Source: Cohnella phaseoli (GTDB lineage: Bacteria; Bacillota; Bacilli; Paenibacillales; Paenibacillaceae). From it: 64,000 bases of DNA. The stretch spans positions 248,001 through 312,000 of the forward strand of contig NZ_QRDZ01000003.1 of NCBI RefSeq assembly GCF_003386235.1, in the 5' to 3' direction. Both the position numbers and the translations under genes were made by a program. Every line of letters starts with the position of its first letter. The stretch's first letter is position 1. Under the pieces are notes generated by a model, which saw nothing but the letters and a program-made list of their open reading frames with translations, was not told the DNA's origin and made no database searches. Shown in pieces: positions 26,474-36,307 of this stretch.

Positions 26474-27056
26474 ACATCGGAGCTGGCTGATGGGATTCGG
26501 AATCGGATTGATTGTCGGCGCGATTATGCTGCAGATGATTCTGTTCGCCGAGAAGCAGGATGCGCCTCTAGCCAAAGAGCCGCTGAAAGCGGAGGAGCTT
26601 GCCGACGAAGCGAAGAAGGCAGGTTTGCTGCTGTTGACGCCGGAGCAGTTGGACGCCCGCGTCAACGAGGCGAGGGCGGAGGCCAACGGAAGCGGAGCCG
26701 AAGGGCAGGAAGGCGCCTCAGGCCAGCCGGACGACGCCTCGGAGAAGCAGCCGGCCGCAGAGGAACCGGAAGCCTCGGAGTCGAACGCGCCGGCTTCCGA
26801 GACGCCATCTGCCGGACAGAACGAGGCGAATCCCGCTAGCGAAACGGAGCCGCAGCAGGTATCTTTATACGTTAGCTACGGGATGAGCTTGACCGAGGTC
26901 GGAGAAGAACTGCAAAAGCTGGGCGCCATCGACGACGTTAAGGAGTTTATTGAGGAGACGCGCCCGGTGGCCGCGAAGATGAGGGTCGGGACGATCGTAC
27001 TTAAGGGGAGACCTACCTATCAGGAGATTATGGACGAACTCGTACGCAAAAAGTAA
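26466..27056 (+). CDS. Membrane-anchored protein with MltG/YceG-like C-terminal region
   Basis: The last gene of the motility run. The 196-residue product has an N-terminal anchor helix (about residues 8-27, LMGFGIGLIVGAIMLQMILF), a long acidic Ser/Ala/Glu/Pro-rich spacer (about 55-130) and an extracytoplasmic C-terminal domain: VSLYVSYGMSLTEVGEELQK ... KMRVGTIVLKGRPTYQEIMDEL. That layout resembles the small LysM-like module of MltG/YceG endolytic transglycosylases, but the large catalytic domain is absent, so enzyme activity is not expected. It overlaps the SwrB-like gene by eight bases. Function unknown; cell-wall sensing or targeting is conjecture. Confidence 0.68.
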   Translation: MRKHRSWLMGFGIGLIVGAIMLQMILFAEKQDAPLAKEPLKAEELADEAKKAGLLLLTPEQLDARVNEARAEANGSGAEGQEGASGQPDDASEKQPAAEEPEASESNAPASETPSAGQNEANPASETEPQQVSLYVSYGMSLTEVGEELQKLGAIDDVKEFIEETRPVAAKMRVGTIVLKGRPTYQEIMDELVRKK

Positions 27057-27059
27057 AGA

Positions 27060-27276
27060 GGTAGTTCAAAAAGTCCGATTTTGATCACGAAGCATACTCA
27101 GGGAGCAAACTCGACGTCGAATCTTGAACTCAGCCGGATCTTCCGGTACTCACGTAGCTTCCACTACGCTTGGCGATCGCTTCCTCATCACCGGTCTTCG
27201 TCCAACCTTCTTGGTGCTGAAAATCAAACTTTTTGGACTTTTATTTGAACGGTAGTTCAAAAAGTCCGATTTTGAT
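27060..27276 (+). repeat. Intergenic repeat unit with direct and inverted ends (MITE-like or repeat-family element)
   Basis: A 26-base sequence beginning GGTAGTTCAAAAAGTCCG occurs twice, identically, at 27060-27085 and 27251-27276. The intervening 165 bases end with a diverged inverted copy (27220-27250: ATCAAAC..GGACTTTT..TTGAAC), so the unit has imperfect inverted ends plus a third, direct copy. The interior contains a short palindrome (CCGGA/TCCGG at 27134-27145). No reading frame of note and no transposase. It occupies the whole spacer between the motility operon and the rpsB promoter. Confidence 0.7.
27234..27267 (+). terminator. Possible repeat-derived hairpin at end of motility operon
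   Basis: GGACTTT (27234-27240) can pair with AAAGTCC (27261-27267) and TTGAAC (27244-27249) with GTTCAA, with a small bulge and a GGTA loop. The following bases are GATTTTGAT, a poor T tract. It is the only strong hairpin I see between the motility genes and rpsB, so it may act as a weak or bidirectional terminator. That role is inferred from position. Confidence 0.35.
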
Positions 27277-27309
27277 ATAAGAAAATTGCCGGCGCAAAGC
27301 GTCGAACCA

Positions 27310-27338
27310 TTGCGCGACGGTTGGCGATATGGTATATT
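27310..27338 (+). promoter_or_regulatory. SigA-type promoter for rpsB
   Basis: A -35 TTGCGC (27310-27315) and a -10 TATATT (27333-27338) are 17 bases apart, with a TG one base before the -10 (extended -10). Transcription would begin near 27345, leaving a leader of about 125 bases before rpsB. It lies 34 bases beyond the repeat unit. Confidence 0.75.
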
Positions 27339-27470
27339 ATTTCTCGGTGTAAAAAACACACGCTTTTCAATTCTGTCAACGGTGCTTGTTCGGCGAATGC
27401 GGACGAGTTTTGGCGGAAAACGCGAGAAGCGGCGGATGATTCACCAAAAACCATTAGGAGGTGCAGGGAG

Positions 27471-28169
27471 ATGGCAGTTATTTCCATGAAGCAATTGCTC
27501 GAAGCGGGCGTGCACTTCGGTCACCAAACACGTCGTTGGAACCCGAAGATGGATAAGTACATCTTTACTGAACGTAACGGCATTTACATTATCGATTTGC
27601 AGAAAACGGTTAAGAAAGTCGACGAGGCGTACAACTTCGTGCGTCAACTCGCAGAGAACGGCGGAACGATGCTGTTCGTAGGAACGAAGAAGCAAGCGCA
27701 AGACTCCGTTAAGGAAGAAGCGGAGCGCAGCGGCCAATACTACATCAACCAACGTTGGTTGGGTGGTACGCTGACGAACTTCTCCACGATCCAGAAGCGT
27801 ACGGATCGTCTGCACCAACTCGAGAAGTGGGAACAGGACGGCACGTTCGAAGTGCTGCCGAAGAAAGAAGTTATCATTCTCCGCAAGGAAATGGAGCGTC
27901 TTGAGAAATTCCTCGGCGGTATCAAGAACATGCGCAGACTGCCTGACGCCCTGTTCATCATCGATCCGCGCAAAGAGCGCATCGCGGTTGCGGAAGCTCG
28001 CAAGCTGGGCATCCCGATTGTCGGCATCGTCGACACGAACTGCGATCCGGACGAGATCGACTACGTTATCCCTGGTAACGATGACGCGATCCGTGCGGTT
28101 AAGCTGTTGACGGCCAAGATGGCCGACGCGATCGTCGAATCCCGTCAAGGCGAAGAGACGACGGCTTAA
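27471..28169 (+). CDS. rpsB: 30S ribosomal protein S2
   Basis: Ribosomal protein of the 30S head-body junction. The 232-residue sequence begins [20 protein letters not shown], and includes [27 protein letters not shown] and the [13 protein letters not shown] block, all diagnostic. The ATG at 27471 follows a strong AGGAGGTG (27456-27463); the frame extends 50 codons upstream through the leader, but this is not coding. First gene of the rpsB-tsf-pyrH-frr cluster. Confidence 0.98.
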   Translation: MAVISMKQLLEAGVHFGHQTRRWNPKMDKYIFTERNGIYIIDLQKTVKKVDEAYNFVRQLAENGGTMLFVGTKKQAQDSVKEEAERSGQYYINQRWLGGTLTNFSTIQKRTDRLHQLEKWEQDGTFEVLPKKEVIILRKEMERLEKFLGGIKNMRRLPDALFIIDPRKERIAVAEARKLGIPIVGIVDTNCDPDEIDYVIPGNDDAIRAVKLLTAKMADAIVESRQGEETTA

Positions 28170-28208
28170 TCAAGAAAATTCCGGTTCGAACATACAGTTA
28201 CGATCGAA

Positions 28209-28247
28209 GGGTGGTCAGAAGGGTAACTTCTCACCGCCCTTTTTTTC
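28209..28247 (+). terminator. Hairpin with T tract between rpsB and tsf
   Basis: GGGTGGT..AGAAG (28209-28221) pairs with CTTCT..ACCGCCC (28227-28239), with one G-T pair and a mismatch, followed by seven T residues. This would partly uncouple rpsB from tsf expression. No promoter is obvious between it and tsf, so read-through is probably required. Confidence 0.7.
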
Positions 28248-28313
28248 CAAAAAAAATGATCAGCCTCACCTGCGCTTGCAGGCGCGGGGAGCCTATATTC
28301 AGGAGGAGTTCCC

Positions 28314-29759
<1,446 letters not shown>

Positions 29760-29760
<1 letters not shown>

Positions 29761-30314
29761 TGCCGCAAGCGATTAAAAAAGACGCCGAAGAACGCATGGA
29801 GAAGGCGTTGGGCGCGTTAAAGCGCGACTTAGTGACTCTGAGAGCGGGCCGCGCGTCGGCCGCAATGCTGGATCGGGTGCAAGCCGACTACTATGGCTCG
29901 CTTACTCCGATCAATCAGATGGGCGCGATCAATACGCCGGATACCCGTACGCTTACAATTACGCCATGGGATAAGACGGCACTGTCCGCCATCGAGAAAG
30001 CGATCCAGAAATCGGATCTAGGCCTCACGCCGGCGAACGACGGTTCGATCATTCGTCTGAACATTCCGCCGCTGACGGAGGAACGCCGCGCTGAGCTGGC
30101 CAAATCGACGAAGAAGTTCGGCGAAGAGGCGAAGGTGGCGATCCGCAACATTCGCCGCGATGCCAACGACGAGATCAAGAAAAAAGAAAAAGGCGAAATT
30201 TCCGAGGACGAGTCGCGTCGCCATCAGGAAGACGTGCAGAAGCTGACGGACAAGTTCGTTGCTGAAGTAGATAAAATTTTGGCCGCTAAAGAAAAAGAAA
30301 TTATGGAAGTGTAA
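29760..30314 (+). CDS. frr: Ribosome recycling factor
   Basis: Splits post-termination ribosomes together with EF-G. The 184-residue protein shows the RRF hallmarks: [20 protein letters not shown] near the N-terminus, [13 protein letters not shown], and the long basic helix [16 protein letters not shown] region through [19 protein letters not shown]. Its start overlaps the pyrH stop, indicating translational coupling. It is followed by a terminator. Confidence 0.98.
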
Positions 30315-30328
30315 AGGGTAAGCGCACG

Positions 30329-30360
30329 ACCCCTCCGCAAGGGGGGGTTATTCTCTTTTT
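30329..30360 (+). terminator. Terminator after frr
   Basis: ACCCC (30329-30333) pairs with part of the G run ending GGGGT (30344-30348) across a short TCCGCAA-containing loop, followed by the T-rich stretch TATTCTCTTTTT. Ends the rpsB-frr cluster, although uppS starts only 45 bases further on. Confidence 0.6.
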
Positions 30361-30404
30361 GATTGGCTGCAGGATGAGGTGTCGCTACTTAGGGGGAAGC
30401 AAAG

Positions 30405-31208
30405 ATGGGTTTGTTCGGAGAATGGCTCCGTAAGCTGCGCGTCGGGGCGTTCACGGCAGAAAAAGTTGCGGAACGGGAACGGTCGGAAGACGGCGAGTTT
30501 CCGTCGGGCGACAATATTCCGAAACACGTAGCGATCATTATGGACGGGAACGGCCGCTGGGCGAAGATGAGAGGACTTCCCCGGATTGCCGGACACCATA
30601 ACGGAATGAAGGCCGTGAAACGCATTACGAAAGCCGCCGACCGCGCCGGCATTGAGGTGCTGACGCTGTACGCCTTCTCCACGGAAAACTGGAAAAGGCC
30701 GAAGGCCGAAGTCGAATTTCTGATGAAGCTGCCTCAGGAATTTCTGTCGATCGAACTGGAGGAATTGATCGAGAACAACGTTCAGGTTCGTATGATGGGC
30801 GATCGCGGGCAGCTCCCGTCTCATACGGTGGCTGCGGTCGAAGAAGCGGTCCGACGGACCGCGCACAATACGGGTCTCATTCTGAACTTTGCCCTGAACT
30901 ACGGAAGCAGGCACGAAATGCTGGAGGCGGTCAGGGAGATTGCCCGTCAGGCGGCTGCCGGGCAGCTCGACCCGGAAAAGCTGCAGGAAGCCGATTTCGC
31001 GAGCCGACTATTGAGCAGCGAGCTGCCCGATCCGGATCTGCTGATCCGAACGAGCGGCGAGCTGCGGCTCAGCAACTTTATGCTGTGGCAGGCGGCTTAT
31101 AGCGAATTCTGGTTCACCGACGTGTTCTGGCCGGAATTCAGCGAGCGGCATCTGTACGAGGCGATCAGAGAATATCAGCGGCGCGCGCGCCGCTACGGAG
31201 GGCTGTGA
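30405..31208 (+). CDS. uppS: Undecaprenyl diphosphate synthase (isoprenyl transferase)
   Basis: Cis-prenyltransferase that makes the C55 lipid carrier for cell-wall synthesis. The catalytic block HVAIIMDGNGRWAKMRG (about residues 40-56) contains the essential Asp; LYAFSTENWKRP and the C-terminal LLIRTSGELRLSNFMLWQ complete the signature. At 267 residues it has a somewhat long basic and acidic N-terminal lead of about 35 residues before the core. GGGGGAAGC precedes the ATG. It is directly followed by cdsA. Confidence 0.97.
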   Translation: MGLFGEWLRKLRVGAFTAEKVAERERSEDGEFPSGDNIPKHVAIIMDGNGRWAKMRGLPRIAGHHNGMKAVKRITKAADRAGIEVLTLYAFSTENWKRPKAEVEFLMKLPQEFLSIELEELIENNVQVRMMGDRGQLPSHTVAAVEEAVRRTAHNTGLILNFALNYGSRHEMLEAVREIARQAAAGQLDPEKLQEADFASRLLSSELPDPDLLIRTSGELRLSNFMLWQAAYSEFWFTDVFWPEFSERHLYEAIREYQRRARRYGGL

Positions 31209-31212
31209 CGGT

Positions 31213-32004
31213 ATGGGTCAGCGGATCGTTACCGGCGTCGTCGCCGGGGCGATATTCATCGGTTTATTGGTCGCGGGAGGCTGGTATTATAGCGGGCTGC
31301 TGTTGGCCATGGCGATTATCGGATATTGGGAATTCGCAAGGCTGAACGGGCAGGCATGGACGCGTCCGGACGTGTTGGTCGGCTTCGTAGCGACGCTGCT
31401 GATCGCCTTGCCCGGTCTTCCGTTCGGGGGCGAACTGCCGCCGCTGGGGACGACCGTATGGCTGCTCATGTTCGTGCTGCTGGCCGCAACGGTATTCAGC
31501 AAAAATCGCATTCAACTGGAAAATGCCAGCGTGCTGTTCCTCGGAGCGGTCTATGTGGGCATGGGATTTCATTACATGGCGGCGACGAGAGAACTGGAGC
31601 ACGGCATATTCTGGTCGGCGCTTGCATTCGCTTGTATCTGGGCGTCCGACGCTGGGGCGTATTTCGTAGGCAAGGCGATCGGGCGGACGAAGCTGTGGCC
31701 TTCGATCAGCCCGAACAAGACGATCGAGGGCGCACTTGGCGGTCTTGCGATCGCAGTTCTGGTCGGCCTGATCTTCGCTTACGCACAGCCGGAATGGCTC
31801 GGCTACGGACGTGCGGCGTTGATCGGCCTGACGGCAGCGGTCGCCGGACAGCTTGGCGATCTGATCCAGTCTGCGTACAAGCGGTTCCGCGGCGTGAAGG
31901 ATTCCGGCCAACTGCTGCCGGGACATGGCGGAGTGCTGGATAGAACGGACAGCTGGCTGATCGTGTTTCCGCTCGTCCATTTGCTTGGGCTGTTGGCAGG
32001 ATAA
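31213..32004 (+). CDS. cdsA: Phosphatidate cytidylyltransferase
   Basis: Integral membrane enzyme making CDP-diacylglycerol from CTP and phosphatidic acid. The 263-residue protein has about eight membrane helices and the CDS signature around SAYKRFRGVKDSGQLLPGHG followed by GVLDRTDS (about residues 218-245). It starts five bases after uppS, as in most Firmicutes. Nothing unusual. Confidence 0.96.
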   Translation: MGQRIVTGVVAGAIFIGLLVAGGWYYSGLLLAMAIIGYWEFARLNGQAWTRPDVLVGFVATLLIALPGLPFGGELPPLGTTVWLLMFVLLAATVFSKNRIQLENASVLFLGAVYVGMGFHYMAATRELEHGIFWSALAFACIWASDAGAYFVGKAIGRTKLWPSISPNKTIEGALGGLAIAVLVGLIFAYAQPEWLGYGRAALIGLTAAVAGQLGDLIQSAYKRFRGVKDSGQLLPGHGGVLDRTDSWLIVFPLVHLLGLLAG

Positions 32005-32051
32005 TCCGGCGATTGACTACATAAACATAGAGTGGACAGCGGAGGTTGACT

Positions 32052-33194
32052 ATGAAAAAAATAGCCGTACTCGGCAGCACGGGCTCGATCGGTACTCAGA
32101 CGCTCGACGTGATCTCGCATCGTCCGGAGGATTACGAGGTCGTAGGTCTGGCGGCTGGAGCCAACATCGGCTTGCTGCTTGAGCAGGTGCGGCAATTTAA
32201 GCCGCGCTGGGTGTCCGCCGGAACTGCGGAGCTGGCCGCGCAGGTCAGGGCGGAAGCGCCTTCGGACGTTCGCGTCGTGCACGGAGAAGAGGGATTGCGG
32301 CAGATTGCGGGCGAATCGGGCGCCAACTACGTCGTATGCGCGCTAGTTGGCAGCCTTGGGCTGACTTCGACTCTGGCGGCAATTGAGGCGGGCGCGGATA
32401 TCGGTCTGGCCAACAAAGAGACGCTCGTGACGGCGGGGCATCTCGTGATGAGCCGCGCGAGGGAGAAGGGCGTCTCCATTCTGCCGGTCGACAGCGAGCA
32501 TTCGGCGATTTTCCAGTGCTTAAACGGGGAACCGGCGAAGGCGATCAAACGGCTGATGCTGACCGCTTCCGGAGGAAGCTTCCGCGATCTCGGGCGCGAG
32601 CAACTGAAGAACGTCACGGTCGAGGATGCGTTGAAGCATCCGAACTGGAGTATGGGTGCCAAGGTCACGATCGATTCGGCGACGATGGCCAACAAAGGGC
32701 TTGAAGTGATTGAAGCCCACTGGCTGTTCGATCTGCCGTACGATCAGATTGACGTAGTGCTGCATCCGGAGAGCATCGTCCATTCAATGGTCGAATTCGT
32801 CGACACGAGCGTTATCGCGCAGCTCGGCAATCCCGACATGCGCGTGCCGATCCAATACGCGCTTACCTATCCGGAGCGCGTCGCTTCCCCAGCTTCGCCG
32901 CTTGATCTGCTGAAGCAGGGCGCTCTGCATTTCAGGCCGATGAGCTTCGAACGTTATCCTTGCTTGCGTCTCGCTTACGAGTCCGGTAGAGCGGGAGGCA
33001 CTGCAACGACGGTGTTTAACGCGGCGAACGAGGTTGCCGTCGCACGGTTTCTCCGTGGCGAAATTTCCTTCCTGGCGATCGAGGAAACGATTGAGCGCAC
33101 GCTCGCGAAGCATGTCTCGTTACCGTCTCCGAGCCTGGAGGCGATTCTCGAGACGGACGCTTGGGCGCGGCGGGAAGCGGAAGCGGTCGGCTGA
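32052..33194 (+). CDS. dxr: 1-deoxy-D-xylulose 5-phosphate reductoisomerase
   Basis: Second enzyme of the MEP isoprenoid pathway, NADPH-dependent. The N-terminal dinucleotide motif is [13 protein letters not shown] (residues 4-16); the metal/substrate sites are in [14 protein letters not shown] and ASGGSFRD, and [20 protein letters not shown] follows. I take ATG 32052 (380 residues), six bases after GGAGG, over TTG 32046. Together with uppS upstream, this groups isoprenoid and lipid-carrier genes. Confidence 0.97.
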   Translation: MKKIAVLGSTGSIGTQTLDVISHRPEDYEVVGLAAGANIGLLLEQVRQFKPRWVSAGTAELAAQVRAEAPSDVRVVHGEEGLRQIAGESGANYVVCALVGSLGLTSTLAAIEAGADIGLANKETLVTAGHLVMSRAREKGVSILPVDSEHSAIFQCLNGEPAKAIKRLMLTASGGSFRDLGREQLKNVTVEDALKHPNWSMGAKVTIDSATMANKGLEVIEAHWLFDLPYDQIDVVLHPESIVHSMVEFVDTSVIAQLGNPDMRVPIQYALTYPERVASPASPLDLLKQGALHFRPMSFERYPCLRLAYESGRAGGTATTVFNAANEVAVARFLRGEISFLAIEETIERTLAKHVSLPSPSLEAILETDAWARREAEAVG

Positions 33195-33304
33195 CCCCTG
33201 CGGGCTCGCTTGTAACGGCTCGGACAATAATGTTAATCTAAGATCAGCCGAGCCGGAGCGATATGCCCGGACGGTTGCTTTCGAATCGCAAAGGGGTTGG
33301 ACAG

Positions 33305-34567
33305 ATGGGAAATTTACAGGTTGCGCTGCTGACGATATTAATGTTTTTCTTGCTCGTTTCCTTGCATGAATGGGGGCACTTCTACTTTGCCCGCAGGGCG
33401 GGCATTCTCGTGCGCGAATTCGCGATCGGCTTCGGCCCTAAGCTGTTCTCCGTGAAGCGAGGGGAAACTCGCTATACGCTGAGGCTGCTTCCGATCGGCG
33501 GCTTCGTCCGCATGGCCGGGGAAGACCCCGAGATCGTCGAGGTGCAGCCTGGGCAGACCGTTGCGCTGCGAGTGAAAGACGATAAGGCGACGCGCATTTA
33601 TTTGGATCGTCTGGACGAACGTTCGGACGTCATGCGCGGAGAAGTGACGGCGCTCGATCTGGAGAAGCATTTATTCATCACGTTGGACATCGATGGTGAC
33701 ATCGAGCGCTATGCCGTCCACCCTCAGGCGCAAGTGATCGCCAAAGGCAGAGAGACGCAGATCGCGCCGCTTGATCGCCAGTTCGGACATAAAACAGTCG
33801 GACAGCGAGCTCTCTCGATATTCGCAGGCCCAGTGATGAACTTCGTGCTGGCTTTCGTGCTGTTCGCGCTGTACCTTGTGCTGCAGGGCATACCTGTCGA
33901 GAACTCTTCGAAGGTGTTCATCTCCAAGGTGGTGGCAGGCGCGCCGGCCGCTCAGTCGGGCATTGAAAAGGGCGACTGGGTCAAAACGATTAACGGAGAG
34001 CCTGTCGGCGGCGATTTGAACACTATGGTGGAGAAAATCAACGAGTCGGCGGGCAAACCGCTTAATCTGGTCGTCGATCGAGACGGCGTGGAGCTGCCGA
34101 TCAAGGTGACGCCCGATCCGGAGACGGGGAAAATCGGCATTTATCCGATCGGGGAGATGCGCAGCCCCGGCGCAGTGGAGACGATCCGCTTCGCAGGGAA
34201 TAACATGGTGGAGATGACACAGGTCATTTTTGAAGGGTTCCGCAAGCTGATTTTCGGAGAGTTCAAGCTGGACGACCTGGGCGGCCCGGTCAAGACGACG
34301 CAGGTGACGGTGGAAATCGCGCAGCAGGGGCTGGCGCAGCTGACGCTGTGGGCCGGCATTCTCAGCCTATACTTAGGCATCTTCAATCTGCTGCCGATCC
34401 CGGCATTGGACGGAAGCCGGCTGCTGTTCCTTGGACTGGAGGCGATCCGCGGCAAGCCGATCGATCCAAATCGAGAGAGCATGGTTCATCTCGTCGGATT
34501 CGCCATGCTTATGCTGCTGATGATCGTAGTTACGTATAACGATATCGTAGGATTGGTCAAAAATTAA
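33305..34567 (+). CDS. rseP: Site-2 protease RseP (RasP family)
   Basis: Membrane metalloprotease that cleaves transmembrane substrates such as anti-sigma factors. The zinc motif HEWGH is at residues 21-25 inside the first membrane helix, a central PDZ domain spans about residues 190-280 (AGAPAAQSGIEKGDWVKTIN), and the C-terminal NLLPIPALDGSRL motif supplies the third ligand. I choose ATG 33305, after AAGGGG, giving 420 residues; an ATG at 33263 would add 14 residues. Order dxr-rseP-proS is standard. Confidence 0.96.
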   Translation: MGNLQVALLTILMFFLLVSLHEWGHFYFARRAGILVREFAIGFGPKLFSVKRGETRYTLRLLPIGGFVRMAGEDPEIVEVQPGQTVALRVKDDKATRIYLDRLDERSDVMRGEVTALDLEKHLFITLDIDGDIERYAVHPQAQVIAKGRETQIAPLDRQFGHKTVGQRALSIFAGPVMNFVLAFVLFALYLVLQGIPVENSSKVFISKVVAGAPAAQSGIEKGDWVKTINGEPVGGDLNTMVEKINESAGKPLNLVVDRDGVELPIKVTPDPETGKIGIYPIGEMRSPGAVETIRFAGNNMVEMTQVIFEGFRKLIFGEFKLDDLGGPVKTTQVTVEIAQQGLAQLTLWAGILSLYLGIFNLLPIPALDGSRLLFLGLEAIRGKPIDPNRESMVHLVGFAMLMLLMIVVTYNDIVGLVKN

Positions 34568-34614
34568 GCCGTGCAAAGCGTTTCGCAAGCCTAATCAGGA
34601 GTTGGAGGACCGTC

Positions 34615-36063
34615 ATGTCGAAGGATAAAGGATTCGTAACGGAGATTACGCCTCAAGAGGAGGATTTCTCCCGCTGGTATATCGATGTCATTAAAAAAGC
34701 GGAGCTGATGGACTATTCGCCGGTGCGCGGCTGCATCGTGTTCCGTCCGGACGGCTACGAGCTATGGGAGAACATGCAGAAGGAGTTGGACCGGCGGTTT
34801 AAGGATACGGGGCATCGCAACGCGTATTTCCCGCTGTTTATTCCGGAAAGTTTCTTCACGAAGGAGAAGGAGCATGTGGAGGGTTTTAACCCCGAGCTGC
34901 CTTTCGTGACGGAAGCGGGCGGAGAGCAGCTTGAGGAGAAGCTGGCGATTCGTCCGACCTCGGAGACGATGTTCGGCCATATGTACTCGAAGTGGATCAA
35001 CTCGTATCGCGATTTGCCGTTGCTGATCAACCAGTGGGCCAACGTCGTGCGCTGGGAGAAAAGAACGCTGCCGTTTTTGCGGACAAGCGAGTTTTTGTGG
35101 CAGGAAGGCCATACGGCGCACGAGGACGAGGCGGATGCGCGCAGAGAGACGATGCAGATGCTCGACGTGTACACCGACTTCGTGGAGAACGTTTTGGCGA
35201 TTCCGGTCATCAAAGGACAGAAGACGCCTTCGGAGCGTTTTGCCGGAGCGGTGGACACGTATTCCATCGAAGCGATGATGAAGGACGGACGCGCTGTTCA
35301 GGCCGGAACGTCGCACTATCTCGGCACGAAGTTTGCCGTAGCTTTCGACATCAAGTATCTAGATCGCGAGAATACGCAGCAATATTGCCATACGACCTCC
35401 TGGGGAGTCAGCACGCGTCTGATCGGCGCGTTGATCATGGTGCACGGCGACGATCGCGGCCTTGTCGTTCCGCCTAAGGTGGCGCCGACGCAAGTGGTGA
35501 TGATTCCGATCGGCCCGCCGAAGACGCGCGAAGTCGTGATCGGCAAGACGGACGAGTTGTACGCACAGCTGAAGGCTGCCGGCATTCGCGTGCGCGTGGA
35601 CGACCGCGCCGACGTGTCGCCGGGCTGGAAGTTCAACGAATACGAGATGCGCGGCATCCCGATCCGTCTGGAGCTCGGCCCGCGCGATCTGGAGAACGGT
35701 CAGTGCGTGCTCGTCTCCCGCGTGACCGGCGAGAAGAAGTCGGTCGCTCTGGACAATCTTGTCGCCGAAGTGCAGGCGCTGCTGAAGCAAATCCACACGG
35801 ACATGTACGAGCGCGCGCAATCGTTCCGCGAAGAGAACTTCTTCTCGGTGGATACGCTGGACGAATACAAAGCGGCGATGGAAGAGAAGCGCGGCTTCGC
35901 GCTCGCCGGCTGGTGCGGTTCCGACGCCTGCGAGAAGCAGGTGAAGGAAGAGACCGGCGCGACAAGCCGGAATATCCCGTTTGAGCCGGCCGAGAAGAAG
36001 AGCAAATGTCTCGTGTGCGGCGACGCGGCCGAGCACACTGTGGTGTTCGCTCGGGCGTATTGA
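34615..36063 (+). CDS. proS: Prolyl-tRNA synthetase, eukaryote/archaeal type (ProS type 3)
   Basis: Charges tRNA-Pro. At 482 residues with MSKDKGFVTEITPQEEDFSR at the start and the class II motifs (FRPDGYELW region; RPTSETMFGHMYSKWINSYR; RWEKRTLPFLRTSEFLWQEG), it is the short, eukaryote/archaeal-type enzyme, without the large editing insertion found in typical bacterial ProS. The C-terminal extra domain has CGSDACEKQVKE and CLVCGDAAE, a likely zinc site, and ends in Tyr. B. subtilis carries the long bacterial form at this same position, so this is a replacement by type. Confidence 0.95.
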   Translation: MSKDKGFVTEITPQEEDFSRWYIDVIKKAELMDYSPVRGCIVFRPDGYELWENMQKELDRRFKDTGHRNAYFPLFIPESFFTKEKEHVEGFNPELPFVTEAGGEQLEEKLAIRPTSETMFGHMYSKWINSYRDLPLLINQWANVVRWEKRTLPFLRTSEFLWQEGHTAHEDEADARRETMQMLDVYTDFVENVLAIPVIKGQKTPSERFAGAVDTYSIEAMMKDGRAVQAGTSHYLGTKFAVAFDIKYLDRENTQQYCHTTSWGVSTRLIGALIMVHGDDRGLVVPPKVAPTQVVMIPIGPPKTREVVIGKTDELYAQLKAAGIRVRVDDRADVSPGWKFNEYEMRGIPIRLELGPRDLENGQCVLVSRVTGEKKSVALDNLVAEVQALLKQIHTDMYERAQSFREENFFSVDTLDEYKAAMEEKRGFALAGWCGSDACEKQVKEETGATSRNIPFEPAEKKSKCLVCGDAAEHTVVFARAY

Positions 36064-36162
36064 TGGAGAAATAACGAGAATAAAAGAGTGTATCGCGATA
36101 GATGCCCCGGCGCGCTTGAATCGATACAACTCACTTTGCTTCATTTTTCGACACAATGTGGG

Positions 36163-36191
36163 TTGCCCGTTCGGTAGCCTTCTAGTAAAAT
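36163..36191 (+). promoter_or_regulatory. Probable SigA promoter for polC
   Basis: TTGCCC (36163-36168) and TAAAAT (36186-36191) are separated by 17 bases, in the 244-base spacer between proS and polC. The leader downstream contains an imperfect inverted repeat near 36235-36256 (CCGG..GCGG and CCGC..CCGG) followed by CCTTTTCC; I would not call this a terminator with confidence. Confidence 0.55.
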
Positions 36192-36307
36192 AAATAGAAA
36201 GCGCAACGTCAGCTTCTGATGGAAGACGGTGTCCGGATGCGGTTATCCGCGCCGGCCCTTTTCCCGGAAGCTTTTATATTTCAGGGCCATAACGCAAGGA
36301 GAGGAAC

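Noticed and set aside
27060..27276. Insertion sequence with transposase
   Set aside because: No protein-coding frame of adequate length or transposase motif; too short. Kept as a repeat only.
34568..34614. T-box leader before proS
   Set aside because: Only 47 bases separate rseP and proS, which cannot hold a T-box.
36235..36270. Terminator in the polC leader
   Set aside because: The inverted repeat is imperfect and the T tract is only four bases, interrupted by C residues.
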